This document shows positions 9,542 through 20,802 of a stretch of DNA of 64,000 bases, piece after piece. The translations under genes were made by a program, and so were the position numbers. The notes beneath the pieces are model-generated. The model was not told where the DNA came from, searched no databases, and saw only the letters and a program-made list of their open reading frames with translations. Origin of the DNA: Pseudogymnoascus destructans (taxonomy: Eukaryota > Ascomycota > Leotiomycetes > Thelebolales > Thelebolaceae); assembly GCF_001641265.1 (NCBI RefSeq), contig NW_020167530.1:992001-1056000 (forward strand). The letters run 5' to 3'. Numbering within the stretch: the first letter of the stretch is position 1; every line of letters starts with the position of its first letter.

Positions 9542-12500
9542 TCAAGAATCAAAGATCGCCCCAAACGCAGGAATACCCCTACTCTCCATACCGTACACAA
9601 TCATCTGCGTCAACTTCTTATTCGAAATGACACACACGGCCTCCGCATTGCTCTCCTGCAAAAGCCGATACGAAATGGCAATCATATCCGGCCGTCCCAT
9701 CGTTTTCGTGTTATGGATCACCGCGTCCGGATCCGCATCATATACAGCCTTGATGATCTCAGGCCCAAAATTCTGCTCCGGATGGGGTGTCGACCAGAAT
9801 ATACGTGCAGGCACTCTCTTGGCGTATATGACAGGCAGACAGGGCCCGATACCAGATCCAGTGGCTACCAACACTATCCTCCTGAAGAGGGGTGCGATTC
9901 GAAGAACGCCGCATGCGGGGACGCCTCTGACCCAGAGCTTTGGAGGGCCATTTTGGATCTGGTTTAATGTCCAGTCACCCGCATTTGAGGCCAGGAGCGA
10001 GAACCCCTTTTCGTTGGGCTTTGCGATGGTGGCGAATGCGTGCCACTCCACCAGAGGCCGCTGGGAGATTCGAACGGCGGTGCCTACAACAGGGGTTGCG
10101 TAGTCGAAATAGAGCCGGACTGCGTGGCCGGAGAGCACATCTCGGCGTACGTTCACCTTGCGGAGATTCAGCCAGGGAAGAGCGACGCTGCTGGTGGCGA
10201 TGAGGAGAAGCCAGAAACGGGGACTGTTTGTCAGGGCTTTCCCTAATGGGGTGGTGCCTCGCAAGCTGTCGGTCAACACGATGGTCTGTATCCAGAACAG
10301 TGCCAGTGCTGTCCATCCAGCAAACCTATGGATCAGCTCGAACCGGTTATGGAAGCGAGCACGGAATGTAGGATGGGCTGAGGCAACTATTCCCACAAGC
10401 AGCGCTATGAGTGTGTATGAAACGGCGAGAACAGCTGGGTGGGCGAACTCAATCGTTGCTGCGATGGTGAAAACCAAGAGCCAGGCAGTCGCTGCAACGC
10501 CAGCACCGCTGTGCAAACCCCCAATATGGTATACTTTGGCACAGTTGCGCCGTATGAAAAGGGGAGCCGAGGTGGGGACAGAGCATGCGAGGGTGAATAA
10601 AATGTTGACAACGTGGTCCTGCCTCATTAAGACCGCGGTGCATAGATTCGCCGCCGTTGCAGTTCCTAAACTTGGTAGGCCGGGCCTTTGGACGGCGTAA
10701 CGATGGATCATGTAAATCACCGCTACCATGTTGCCTATGAAGACAACTGAAAAGAACCGTCGGTATAGAGAGAAAAATCGGTAACGCAGCGCCCTTGCTC
10801 CGTGGGTTCCGAATTTTTGTGGAAGTGGATGCTTCTCCTGCATACTTGAAGTAGACGAATCGGATTTATTCGCTCCTGTGTCGGAGGACTCAATAGCCGT
10901 GACAGCGGGGTATTTATCTGGATCGTTCAGAATGGCTGGAGTTGGGTTGGCGATTAATTGCATTTCTTGGTTGACAGGTATTGAAGCCAAAAGAGCTTGC
11001 TTGTCAATTTTGCCATTTGGAGTAAGGGGTAGGTCGAGTCGATACACCCATTGACTTGGTATGGCATAATATGGTTGACATTTACTAACCACAGCCTTTA
11101 CATCAAACTCGTCGACATAAGATGGGCCAGAGTAGAATCCCCAGAGGACTTCGTCATTTAGAATTGCACAGGCTCGATTGATACCGGGTGTTTGCTTTCA
11201 ACCTTGTAAGATGACGCTGCTTTTGCTCAGGCCCTGGATATGACTTACCTCTATTGCAGTGGCCACACTACTTAGCTCCACTCTAAATCCCTGTTGATAG
11301 TTAGGAAGGAGCTCGGTGTCTCAAAAGGATGGATGAACGCACTTTAATCTTCACTTGATCATCGATTCTCCCAAGGGTTTCCAAGGTGCCATCATCTCGC
11401 CAGCGCCCGAGATCACCGGTGTTGAACATAAAAGACCTATTACTAGCAGTTAGTATACAACTTCAAATATAATTTTGAATTGGTTTCATACCCATCACTA
11501 ACAAACTTATTAAGTTTGAACTTCTTTGACGTTTCTTCTGGTAGATTCAGATAACCTCGTGATACGCAGCGACCACCAGCCCACATGAGACCGATACTAC
11601 CAATTGGAAGGGGTTTTTCGTTTTCATCAAGAATATACACATCAGTGTTTGGCACAGGCTGACCGATAGACAAATCATGCCCTGGCTGATGAACATGCAT
11701 AGTGTTCACGATCGTAACCTCCGTTGGGCCGCAACAGTGATAGAGAGTGGCCTCCGTTGCCCATTCATCGGCCAGCCTTTTTGGAAGTCAGCAAATTGGC
11801 TTGCGGCTATTTTTAGTATTGATCACAACTTACGATTTTGGACACGGCTCTCCAGCTAAAGCCACCACCTGAATGTTAGGATATTCTGCTCTAACCAGCT
11901 TTCGAAGAACTGATGGCGTTGCTATAATCGTGTTGGCCTAGCTAGGTGAGTAGAGAGACTTTGGAATAAACCCGTGGTACCTACCTGCTTTAAAACATCA
12001 TTCCAATTGGAAGTACGCAAAACCAGTGTGCCTCCGTTTAAGAGTGTTGCTAGGATTTCCCATTGTGCTGAAGTCAAATAAAATCAGACGTCGTTCTAAA
12101 TAGCAAGGGAGAGAGGAACTTGCCCATGTCAAAAGAGATCGATAGTAGTTGCGGTACTTTTGTACCCCTACTAATACCGAGATTCCCAGGAGGGAGGCAG
12201 ATCAAGTTGGCTACATTCTGATGGCTGACATCAACGCCCTTTGGTTTGCCTGTGGTTCCTTTTCAAAGGTTAGAAAATTCGCCTCTTCAGAAGCTACGAG
12301 CATTACCTGACGTGTAAATGATATATAGTCCATCGGATGAATCAAGACTCACGGCTGGCCTTTCTGTGGAGATGGGGCAGCGCTTCTCTTCTCTAGGAGC
12401 ATCTAATACGACGATCGTTGTGGTAGAGCCAGCACAGTGCTGGACTTTGTGATGGAATTTCGCAAGACAGAGCACAAACTGTGCTTGTGTGTCTTCAAAG

Positions 12501-12883
12501 ATGTGGGACATGACATTGTCGGGCACTACTCCGCCATCTAGAGGAACGTATTGACAGCCGCATTTTATTACGGCAAGAATTGCAACTACCATATCAATAG
12601 AACGCTGAAGAACGAGGCAAACGCGCTGCCGTGGCTCAAGGCCACTTTGGATGAGGTTGTTAGCCAAGACATTGGATAACCTTTCGAGTTCATGATAAGT
12701 AACAGTGTTGCCATCATGTTCAGCAGCAACTAGAGACGGCCGGGTGTCAACGACATCCTCGAATGCTTGGTGAACCAAAGAGAATCTAGGTTCAACACGA
12801 AGTCCGTGACCAAAATGATGGAAAAGATCTCGATCGGCAGGACATAAAGAATCCAACTCGTGAAACATGCTTGCTACGCTCAA
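9542..12883 (-). CDS. TmpA/TmpL-like protein: adenylation domain fused to a membrane FAD/NAD(P)-binding oxidoreductase
   Basis: A multi-exon gene starting MSVASMFHELDSL. The N-terminal half is a complete adenylation domain. It has YIIYTSG|TTGKPKG (A3) split by an intron, YHCCGPTEVT (A5), TGDLGRW (A7), GRIDDQVKIK (A8) and PLTPNGKIDK with the catalytic lysine (A10). There is no carrier-protein domain. A linker leads to a membrane region (VVFIGNMVAVIYMIHRY, GVAATAWLLVFTIAA, LIALLVGIVASA, TALALFWIQTIVL). The C-terminal ferredoxin-reductase-like part carries VATGSGIGP. This order is known from TmpA of Aspergillus nidulans and TmpL of Alternaria and A. fumigatus, which act in redox balance and conidiation or virulence. 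One intron uses a GC donor (12123-12068). The acyl substrate is not predictable. The largest exon (11092-9542) lacks internal stops, so the gene looks intact. Confidence 0.85.
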
Positions 12884-14923
12884 AGGGACTTGCTTGTTGG
12901 CGTGAAATGGAAGGATTTAAAACTGCGGAAGCCACTTTTATCTCGTGTTTGATCTTTGAGTAACGTTAGACTAAAGAGTATACACAAATCCCCAAACACT
13001 TTCCTTCTGCGGCTGTCAAAGACACTCTAAACTGCTTCCAAATGCTTTAGTAAGGAATATTATGTGCAACCTCGTGAATCCCATCATGCCTCTGTACGGG
13101 GGATACCTCTGTATGTTGATGGGACCATATTCGACATTGGCCCCAAATACTAAGCTTGTTTAGAAAGTCTGACTTGCATCCCATCTGCGTAAATGTACAT
13201 TATTCTGATTGGTGATCGTTACGTTACCACCGTTTAAATCTACGATCCATCGTTCGCGGCTTCGGGCCGTTAGTTGATCGTCGTGGTTGCAACCAATTGA
13301 GAGCAGATCCACCAAAAAGCGACATTAATGATTCCCCGTTGAAGCCACGCTGCAAATATATTGGCACTTAAAACCATGCTTTATACGACGTAGCATCGTG
13401 CCCACACAAGCAAGACCAACCGACTCCAAATTGAACCTTTTGCTTCCTGGGGAAATTGGAGCCGGTCCAGCATGAAATGACAGATATGGACCGAATAAGA
13501 CACGAGAACTGGGACTGGTAGGCGCAAGCATGTGCCAACAAGTCTTCCGTTTAATACCTCTTCTCAGTATGGAAAACCAGTTTTGCTGATGATATACCCA
13601 TAGTATAGGATGGCTGCCATTAAGAGACCTAACATAACGTCTGGTGATTATGAACTACAGCTTCCCCTCACACCCAAGCCTCGATCCCAGTCATATAAGC
13701 TAGGGAGAGTTTCCTCCGTAAATTTATTCCTGAAGGATTCCCACCCCATACTTCTGATCGGCAGTCTGATAAACCTATCCGTCAAATGTTGAGCGGATCA
13801 TGATCCTATCCGTGACAACTATAGATTAAATCCGGATATGATCCGCCGAACACTGTCCGAATTTTAGACTCCGTAATAGCGCAGATCTGGTTGGGATTTT
13901 CTCAGGGTCTTACCTGAGAATGTTTTTCCGAGCTTGCGGTGTTAGGTAGAGTAGGTCCGTGTTTGTCCGTGTGTGGATTGGGGGAGGCAGTGACACGTTC
14001 TGGTGGGGGATGCGGGGAGTGGGGCGAACAGATGGCGTTTGGAAGATTCGAGCACTATAGGATATGAGTCGACGGACGGGGTTTGGGGGGGGGGGTGGAG
14101 ATATGGAAACGGTGAGATGCTATACACCCACCCTCTTCTAGATAACCAATACGGGAAAGACACGAGCTTCACAGCGATGAAAAGGGGGGAGGGAGACAGA
14201 ATTAGTCAGAACGATTTCATATTCCCTATCCATCCATACCCATATAACCCATAATAATCCGTACAATAATAATCTGTCTGCCCCCCCTTCCTCACAGAGC
14301 CATAAAGCCCATTCAACCCATAAGCTACGAAAGCAGATGCCACACCCCCCATCCCATCCTCCCCCAGACGACCAACCACAGCTAATATCAGGTATATAAT
14401 CCATCCCCTCCCCTCCATCCTCTAGATTACCTCAGCATCCAAAATAGCAATAAAACAACTACGCAAGAGCAGCACAGAACAACATTCAACAACAACAGCA
14501 AAAATCGATCAAAACAGCAACAGCAAATAACACCAACAAAATAGCCACAGGAAAATAGAACGAGAAAGACCCCCACCCTTAGCCGTCCCCGCCCACCCCA
14601 TAACGTTCCATATTCCCGTTTCGAAAGGGTTAAAACCAAACACGCACCCCTGCCTTCCCCGCTAGAATTCGACAGTAAAAACGCCATAGATGACATGCAC
14701 GCACGCCCTGCCACCCTTCACCCCTCCCCGCTCACCGCGTCCTCGTCTCGAATAAAAATGCCCCTCCTCCCCCATAACTAGTAGCAGCCTCGTTCCGTTC
14801 GCTCGTAATAATCGCTCGATAAAGACTTAACCTCCGCCCCTCCAAACAAAGGGAGGTTCAGTTTCCAGTTTCTTCAACTACCATGCGCGCGCATCAACAA
14901 CTACAACAAGCAACCCCAAGAGA
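12884..14923. other. intergenic region, promoter of the TmpL-like gene and 3' flank of the kinase gene
   Basis: About 2 kb without a recognisable gene. From 12.9 to 13.9 kb it is AT-richer than the flanking genes. An imperfect inverted pair, GCGGATCATGATCC (13,792) and GGATATGATCCGC (13,833), may be an old element end or a binding site. From 13.94 to 14.9 kb there are C- and A-rich runs typical of a fungal 3' flank. Confidence 0.45.
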
Positions 14924-17900
14924 TTAGCCAACCTTCCTCTTCTTCGCAGCCGACGCAGCCTCCGACGGAGCCGCAGCATCCGTCTCCCGGCGGCGGCGAT
15001 CCGTGGCTGCTGCGGCGGCGGCGGGGCGGACGGCAACGCTACTCACCCTCGCTAGCGGATCATCCTGTTCCTTGGTGGGACTCCCCGCCTCCCCCTTCCC
15101 CGGTCCCGGGCTCGGACTCGCGCCCTGCGGGCGCGCCGTCTTGCTGCCGTTTTCGTCGGGAATATTCCCCTTCCCCCCCGACTTGAGCTCCGCCCTCTTC
15201 TTCGCCGCCGGACTGAGCGGGCTCAATGGCTGCGGCGCCTTCACTGGCGGTCCGATCTTGGTAGGTCTCTCTTCCTTCGTCGACTGGCGGGGTTCGCGGC
15301 CCTTTTCGAGGAGCTGCCCGCCGAGAGTGGCGCATTTGAGGATCGTTTGGATGAGGTGGTTTTGCTTGAGTGGTTTGGAGAGGTATTCGTCCATCTGGGC
15401 TTGGATGCACTTCTCCCGGTCGCCGAGCATGGCGTGAGCGGTTAGGGCGATGATGGGGGTGCGTGTCGTGCCGATGTTGTATTCGTATTCGCGGATCTTG
15501 GCGGTGGCTTCGAAGCCGCCCTGGGGAGAAGGTTAGGGTTAGTTTTTCGTGGTGGGCTGGGGGGGGGGGCTGTAATTTTCTGGGGGTGGGGGGGATGAAA
15601 AAGGGGCTAGGGGACATACCATAATAGGCATCTGCACATCCATAAGGATGCAATCGTATCTCTTCAGCTTGATCGCCTCGAGCGCCTCCAGTCCATTACC
15701 CACCACCGTCACGACGTGATGGTACTTCTCGAGGATCTTGACCGCCAACCTCTGGTTGACAACATTGTCTTCCGCCAGCAGAATATCGAAGCTCTTCGTG
15801 TTATCCGCCAGCGATGGCATCGCGCGGTTCTCCAGCGCGGGAATCATACCATTACCCAAGTCGATGGTCTGGCATGGCGTCGTCATGTACGACGTGATAC
15901 CCAGATCCAAAGACGACTTGAGACTAACATGCACGACCGGCGCCAGTAGCACAATAGGGATGTACTTGAACTCGTCGATAGAGCGCAGCCTTCGACCCGT
16001 CTCGATGGAGTCGACGATGACGACGTCGTAGTTGGAGGGGTGGTTGGCCGGGCGGCCCGCCTGCATGAGGTCGGTGTGGCTATCCGACTCCACAACCACA
16101 GGCTCGAGACCAATCTGCGACAGCATGGAGATTATCTCCTTGCCGTGGCCCGTCTCGCCCTTGTCGATGAACAGCACCTGGTGGCCCTGATACGGCTTGA
16201 GCGCCTTCTCGATGAAGCTGATGTCCGACGTTGCGAGGCGCACCGTGCACGTGAAGAAGAAGGAACTGCCCTTGCCGTACGTGCTCTTGACCCACACGTC
16301 ACCACGCATCAGGTTAACGAGGCGCTTCGAGATCGAAAGTCCCAGACCTGTGCCACCGAACTTGCGCGTCATCGATCCATCGGCCTGCTGGAACGTGTCG
16401 AAGATCAGGTCCAGCTTGTCGGCCTGGATACCGATACCCGTGTCCGACACAGAGAACTCGATGGCGTACTCGTTGTGCTCGCAGTTATCCTGGTCCGCCT
16501 TGCGGATCGTCAGGCTGACCTCGCCGTTCTCGGTGAACTTGATAGCGTTCCCGACCAAGTTCAGGATGACCTGGCGCAGACGGAACGAGTCTCCGACGAC
16601 GTGATCAGGTACCGAGCTGTCGACGCGGTACGTTAGGTCGAGGAACTTCTCGTTGGCCTTGACGGCGAGCGTCTTGAGAGCGTTGAACACGATGCTTCGC
16701 ACCGAGTACGGGATCTCCTCCATCACCATCCGGTTCGCCTCGATCTTCGACAGATCAAGGATGTCATCAATAATTGTGAGCAAACTATTGGCAAGGTTGT
16801 GCACAATATTCAGCATCTCACGCTGGTACTGCGTGAGGTCCGTATCGAGCGTCAGCTGCGTCATACCGATGATACCGTTCATGGGCGTTCGGATCTCGTG
16901 GGACATGTTGGCAAGGAACTCGGACTTGGTCCTGTTGGCCATCTCGGCAGCCTCCCTGGCAGCCGTGTTCCTCTGAATCGATTCCCTCAGGTTGAACACC
17001 ATCTGGTTGATCTTGCGCTTCAGCTCGTCCATCTCACCCGACGCCTCGACCGTGATCAACTTTGTGAAGTCGCCATCTGTCGCCGCGTTCGTGATGTCGC
17101 CAAAGGCTCTCACCTGCGCCGTCAAGTTCATGGCCATGGTGTTGACATCCGTCGTGATCTCCTTCCACCTGCCGCCAATGCCCGCCACATCTGCCTGTCC
17201 GCCCATCTTTCCGTCAACGCCAACATCCTTCGCCACGCGCTGGATCTCGTTACTGAAGATCGACAGACGGTCAACCATGTTATTTATCGTCTCACGGAGC
17301 ACCAAGATCTCTCCAGCGGCCTCGACCTCAATCTTCTGGCTCATGTCGCCATTCGCGATGGCCTGCGTGACGGTCGATATACCTCTCACCTGCGACGTTA
17401 AATTCGAGGCCATGGTGTTGACGTTCTCGGTGAGGTCCTTCCACTTGCCCTCCACGTTCTCGACCTTGGCCTGGCCGCCCAGCGTACCATCCGTGCCGAC
17501 CTCTCGCGCCACCTTGCTCACCTCGAAGGCGAATATACTCAGCTTGTCCACCATGGTATTTATAGTAATCTTCAGATCTAGAATCTCTCCCCTGACCTCA
17601 ACGGTGATCTTCTTTGTTAGGTCGCCCTTGGCGACGGCAGTCGTGACCTTTGCAATCTCTCTCACCTGCGTCGTCAGGTTCATGGCCATTCCGTTCACGT
17701 TTTCGGTGAGGTCCCTCCATGTGCCCTCGACATCATGCACGGTAGCCTGCCCACCAAGCCTACCCTCCGTTCCGACCTCTCTCGCAATCTTCGTGACTTC
17801 CCGCGCAAACTGCTGTAGCTGATCCACCATGGAGTTTATAGTAGACTTGAGCTCGAAAATCTCACCCTTACACTCGGCCTGGACCTTCTGCGTGAGATCA

Positions 17901-19111
17901 CCCTTGGCGACTGCCGTCGTAACCATTGCTATGTCGCGCACCTGCGTCGTGAGATTGTTCGCCATGGCGTTCACATTAACCGTCAGCGTATTCCACATGC
18001 CCTTGACGCCCTCGATCTCTGCCTGCCCGCCGAGGATACCCTCTGTGCCGACATCGCGTGCGACGCGAGTAACTTCTGCTGCGAACGTCCTGAGTTGGTC
18101 CACCATGGTATTGATAGTCTGTTGTAACTGTAAGATCTCTCCCTGCGCGGGCCTCTCAATCTTCTGTGTGAGATCTCCATGCGCGACAGCCGTCGTGACC
18201 GCGGCAATCTCACGCACTTGATCCGTAAGATTCTGTGCCATAACATTGACATTCTTCGTCAGCTCCTTCCACGTCCCGTCCACGCCGCTGATCTGTGCCT
18301 GTCCACCGAGCATACCCTCCGTTCCGACCTCCCTCGCCACACGGGACACCTCGCTGGAGAAGACCTGCAGCTGGTCCATCATAGTATTGATTGTGCGCTT
18401 GAACGTCGTGATTTCAGGGTCCATCTCCACCGAGTGAATCTGCACCTTCTTGCTCAGGTCACCCCTCGCGACAGCCGTGACAATCTCTCCAATCTCCCGC
18501 AGCGCCTTCTGGAAGGCCTCGTTGGCCTGCTGATGTTTCTTGAGCTCCCGCTCGAGGGCATTGACGCGCTCGACCTCGACGGCCTTGAGCGCCTTCTCCT
18601 GCAGCTGCTTCTGCCTCAGCAGCTGTGCGTTGACGCTCGCGAGCTCGAGCTTCTGGCTCTCGAGCTGCCCAGACTGGTGGTCGACGTGCTCGCGCAGCGC
18701 CTCCAGCTGCTCGCTGCTCAGCTTGGTGTAGGTGACGGTACTCTGACCCGCGGGGCTCTCCCGCGACGCCAGCAGCGTCGACACGATCTTCTCACGCGCT
18801 GCGCTCGTCGAGGCCGTCGGGATAATGTCATTGGCGGGGGAGGAGTCGATGCTATCATTCGGGGTGTCGGGCAGGTGGTCCTTGGACGCCGCGACGTTGG
18901 ACTCCAGCAAGCGCACCCGCTTGGCGAGCGATGTCAGCTCGCGCTCCAGGGCGTGCTTGGCCGTCGTCGACGAGCCGGGCAGGTGGATCTCTTCAATGCC
19001 ATTAGTGTCTGCATCTTTACGGGATGCTTTCAAGGCTGAAAGTCCTGTGGACGAAGTCGCCAGGCTTTGGATGTAGGCGGTCGCAGCAGCAAGTGCCGCA
19101 TCGTCGGTCAT
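14924..19111 (-). CDS. nik1: group III hybrid histidine kinase with HAMP repeats (Nik1/Os-1 type)
   Basis: Two exons (19111-15620 and 15520-14924) around one 99-bp intron give 1,362 residues. I chose MTDDAALAAA at 19111, the usual start of this family, over an in-frame ATG ten codons upstream. After a coiled coil come six HAMP units of about 92 residues, marked by DLSKKVQ (about residue 217), DLTQKIE, DLTQKVQ, DLTKKIT, DMSQKIE and DFTKLIT (about 684). Then follow the H-box MSHEIRTPMNG (about 737), N-box NLVGNAIKFTENG, G-boxes SDTGIGI and GGTGLGLSIS, and a receiver domain with AEDN, phospho-Asp in LMDVQMP and Lys in YLSKP. The intron cuts directly after that aspartate motif. No membrane segment is seen, as expected for this cytosolic osmosensor feeding the HOG pathway, the target route of phenylpyrrole and dicarboximide fungicides. 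The Pro/Ala/Lys-rich tail is variable in the family. Confidence 0.95.
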
Positions 19112-20802
19112 GGTGTCCGAACGATGGATGACCTGCCACAAAGGCTAGGCGATGATGCAAAATTTGCAGTGATGTGGTTGTCTGTCGGGGGCGGGGGATG
19201 TTTCGTTGTTTTCGCGATGGTACTTTTCGGCGAGTCGTCGTCTTTCCGACCTTTGCCGCTCTGTTCGTAGGAGATCGATGGTCCAAGTCTTTCTACCCTG
19301 CACCTCGAATGTCAGTACCCGTGTCCGGCTCACTCGCCTCACGGAAGCAGGGGCCCCTACGGTCTCTCTCGGTGTCTCTCTCTCTTCGAGTTGTGGTATC
19401 GTCAAGTTCGATCGAGCCTAAGCCCAGTCGATGGGGGTAGATGGCAAGAGGCGAAGAAAGCAGCCGGTTCGTCGTCTCTGTGTCGGTCGGTCGTCTTCTT
19501 CTTCGTCTTCTTCGTGGGTCGTCGTCGTGGAAACCTGGTGTTCAGGCGTGCGCACCGGTTGTGGCAGGGTGGATTGTACAGAGGGAACGCGAGGCTGCCG
19601 GGGGGAGGAAATGCCCTTTTCCGAATCGGTGGGGGGGATGGGCGGCAGACCAGGCCTCTTTGGCGAAGGCAGGAGTGGGAATTGAAGGAACAAGTAGTCC
19701 CCAGGCCAAGGCAGGGCAACACAACGGGAACACAGCACAGCACAGCACAGGACAGCACAGCACAGCACAGAGACGGGATCCTCTGAGGCTGGCGTAGAGG
19801 CAGTGTTGTGAATATCCTCAAGTCTACTCGATCAGCTTGAAGGGTCGTCTCTGTTCGCGATGGCGCCAATGCTGTGGTGCCATGTACATACAGCGAGTGT
19901 AGAGTCAAAAAGGACCGCGTACAGTGAATTAGGGTAGACCCAGAAGGCTAACAGTGCGCTAAACCGGAGTAAAAAGTACAGTATCATCAACCACTACGGA
20001 AGGCCAAAGTACGGTAGGGCGGTAGGGTGGAGTGGGGGGGGGGCAAGGGGCAAGGTTTTTCTTTGGGGGGCCGTTTTCTTTGGGGGGCCGTTTTCTTTGG
20101 GGGATGGGGTGCACTGTCGCAACCCGAAAAACCCTCACCATCTCACCACCAGCTCCCTCTCACCAAACCACCAAACCACCAAACCACCAAACCACCAAAA
20201 CCCAGGGGGTCCATCACCACCCGCCATGGCCCGCACGCACTAGTATCTCCCCATCCAACCCTCCACCTCCATGACGTCAATTCCCCACACCACCAGAGCC
20301 TGCCTAAGCCCTTTCAAGCCTGCCTAAGCCCTTTCAGGCCTAAACCCACCCCAGCCATGCTAGGACAAGATGGGGCTTAGCCTTGCCTAATGAGGGTTGG
20401 TGCGTTGGTGCGTTGGAGGGAAGGGGTCCAGGGGTCCAGGGGGAAGAGGTGGTGGGTGTGTGGAGGAGGGAGGGTACTGGGGACGGTAGGGTAGGGACAG
20501 GCCGTTGGTGTTGGTGTGGGGATGGCTATAGATATATAGACCGCGTTATTGATGATAGATTCCACTCATCCATTCATTCATTCGCTACCTAATTGTAACC
20601 TCAGTCGCTGGCTCGCTGCCTGCAATCGACACATAAAACACTCCGCTTCACACACGTTGGCTAAAACTTATCATCCACCCATCAGGAAACACAAAAGACA
20701 ATGGTATCGCCACAACGCCTCCATCCAACCCGCATGCAATGAAACCCCCCCCCCGGGGAACCCATCCCTCCAACCCAACAAACGCCCCTCCCCTTTCCCC
20801 TA
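19112..20802. other. promoter/leader of the kinase gene and 3' flank of the UNC13-like gene
   Basis: No convincing coding exon. The 300 bases next to the kinase start are pyrimidine-rich on the minus strand and likely transcribed leader. Small arrays occur: CAGCA units at about 19,735-19,770, CAAACCAC units at 20,161-20,197, and a direct duplication of GCCTAAGCCCTTTCA near 20,302-20,340. Confidence 0.5.
19735..19770. repeat. short second array of the CAGCA pentanucleotide
   Basis: About seven CAGCA units with one CAGGA variant. It is the same motif as the 230-bp array near 3.9-4.1 kb, about 15 kb away and in the same orientation. Confidence 0.85.

Noticed and set aside
9542..12883. Part of an NRPS secondary-metabolite cluster
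   Set aside because: The adenylation domain has no carrier or condensation domain, and the neighbours (GT2, histidine kinase) are not tailoring or transport genes. The TmpL architecture explains it.
16040..18221. Plus-strand frames of 130-290 codons opposite the histidine kinase
   Set aside because: They are shadows of a highly conserved minus-strand coding region. Their codon pattern follows the complement of the HAMP repeats.
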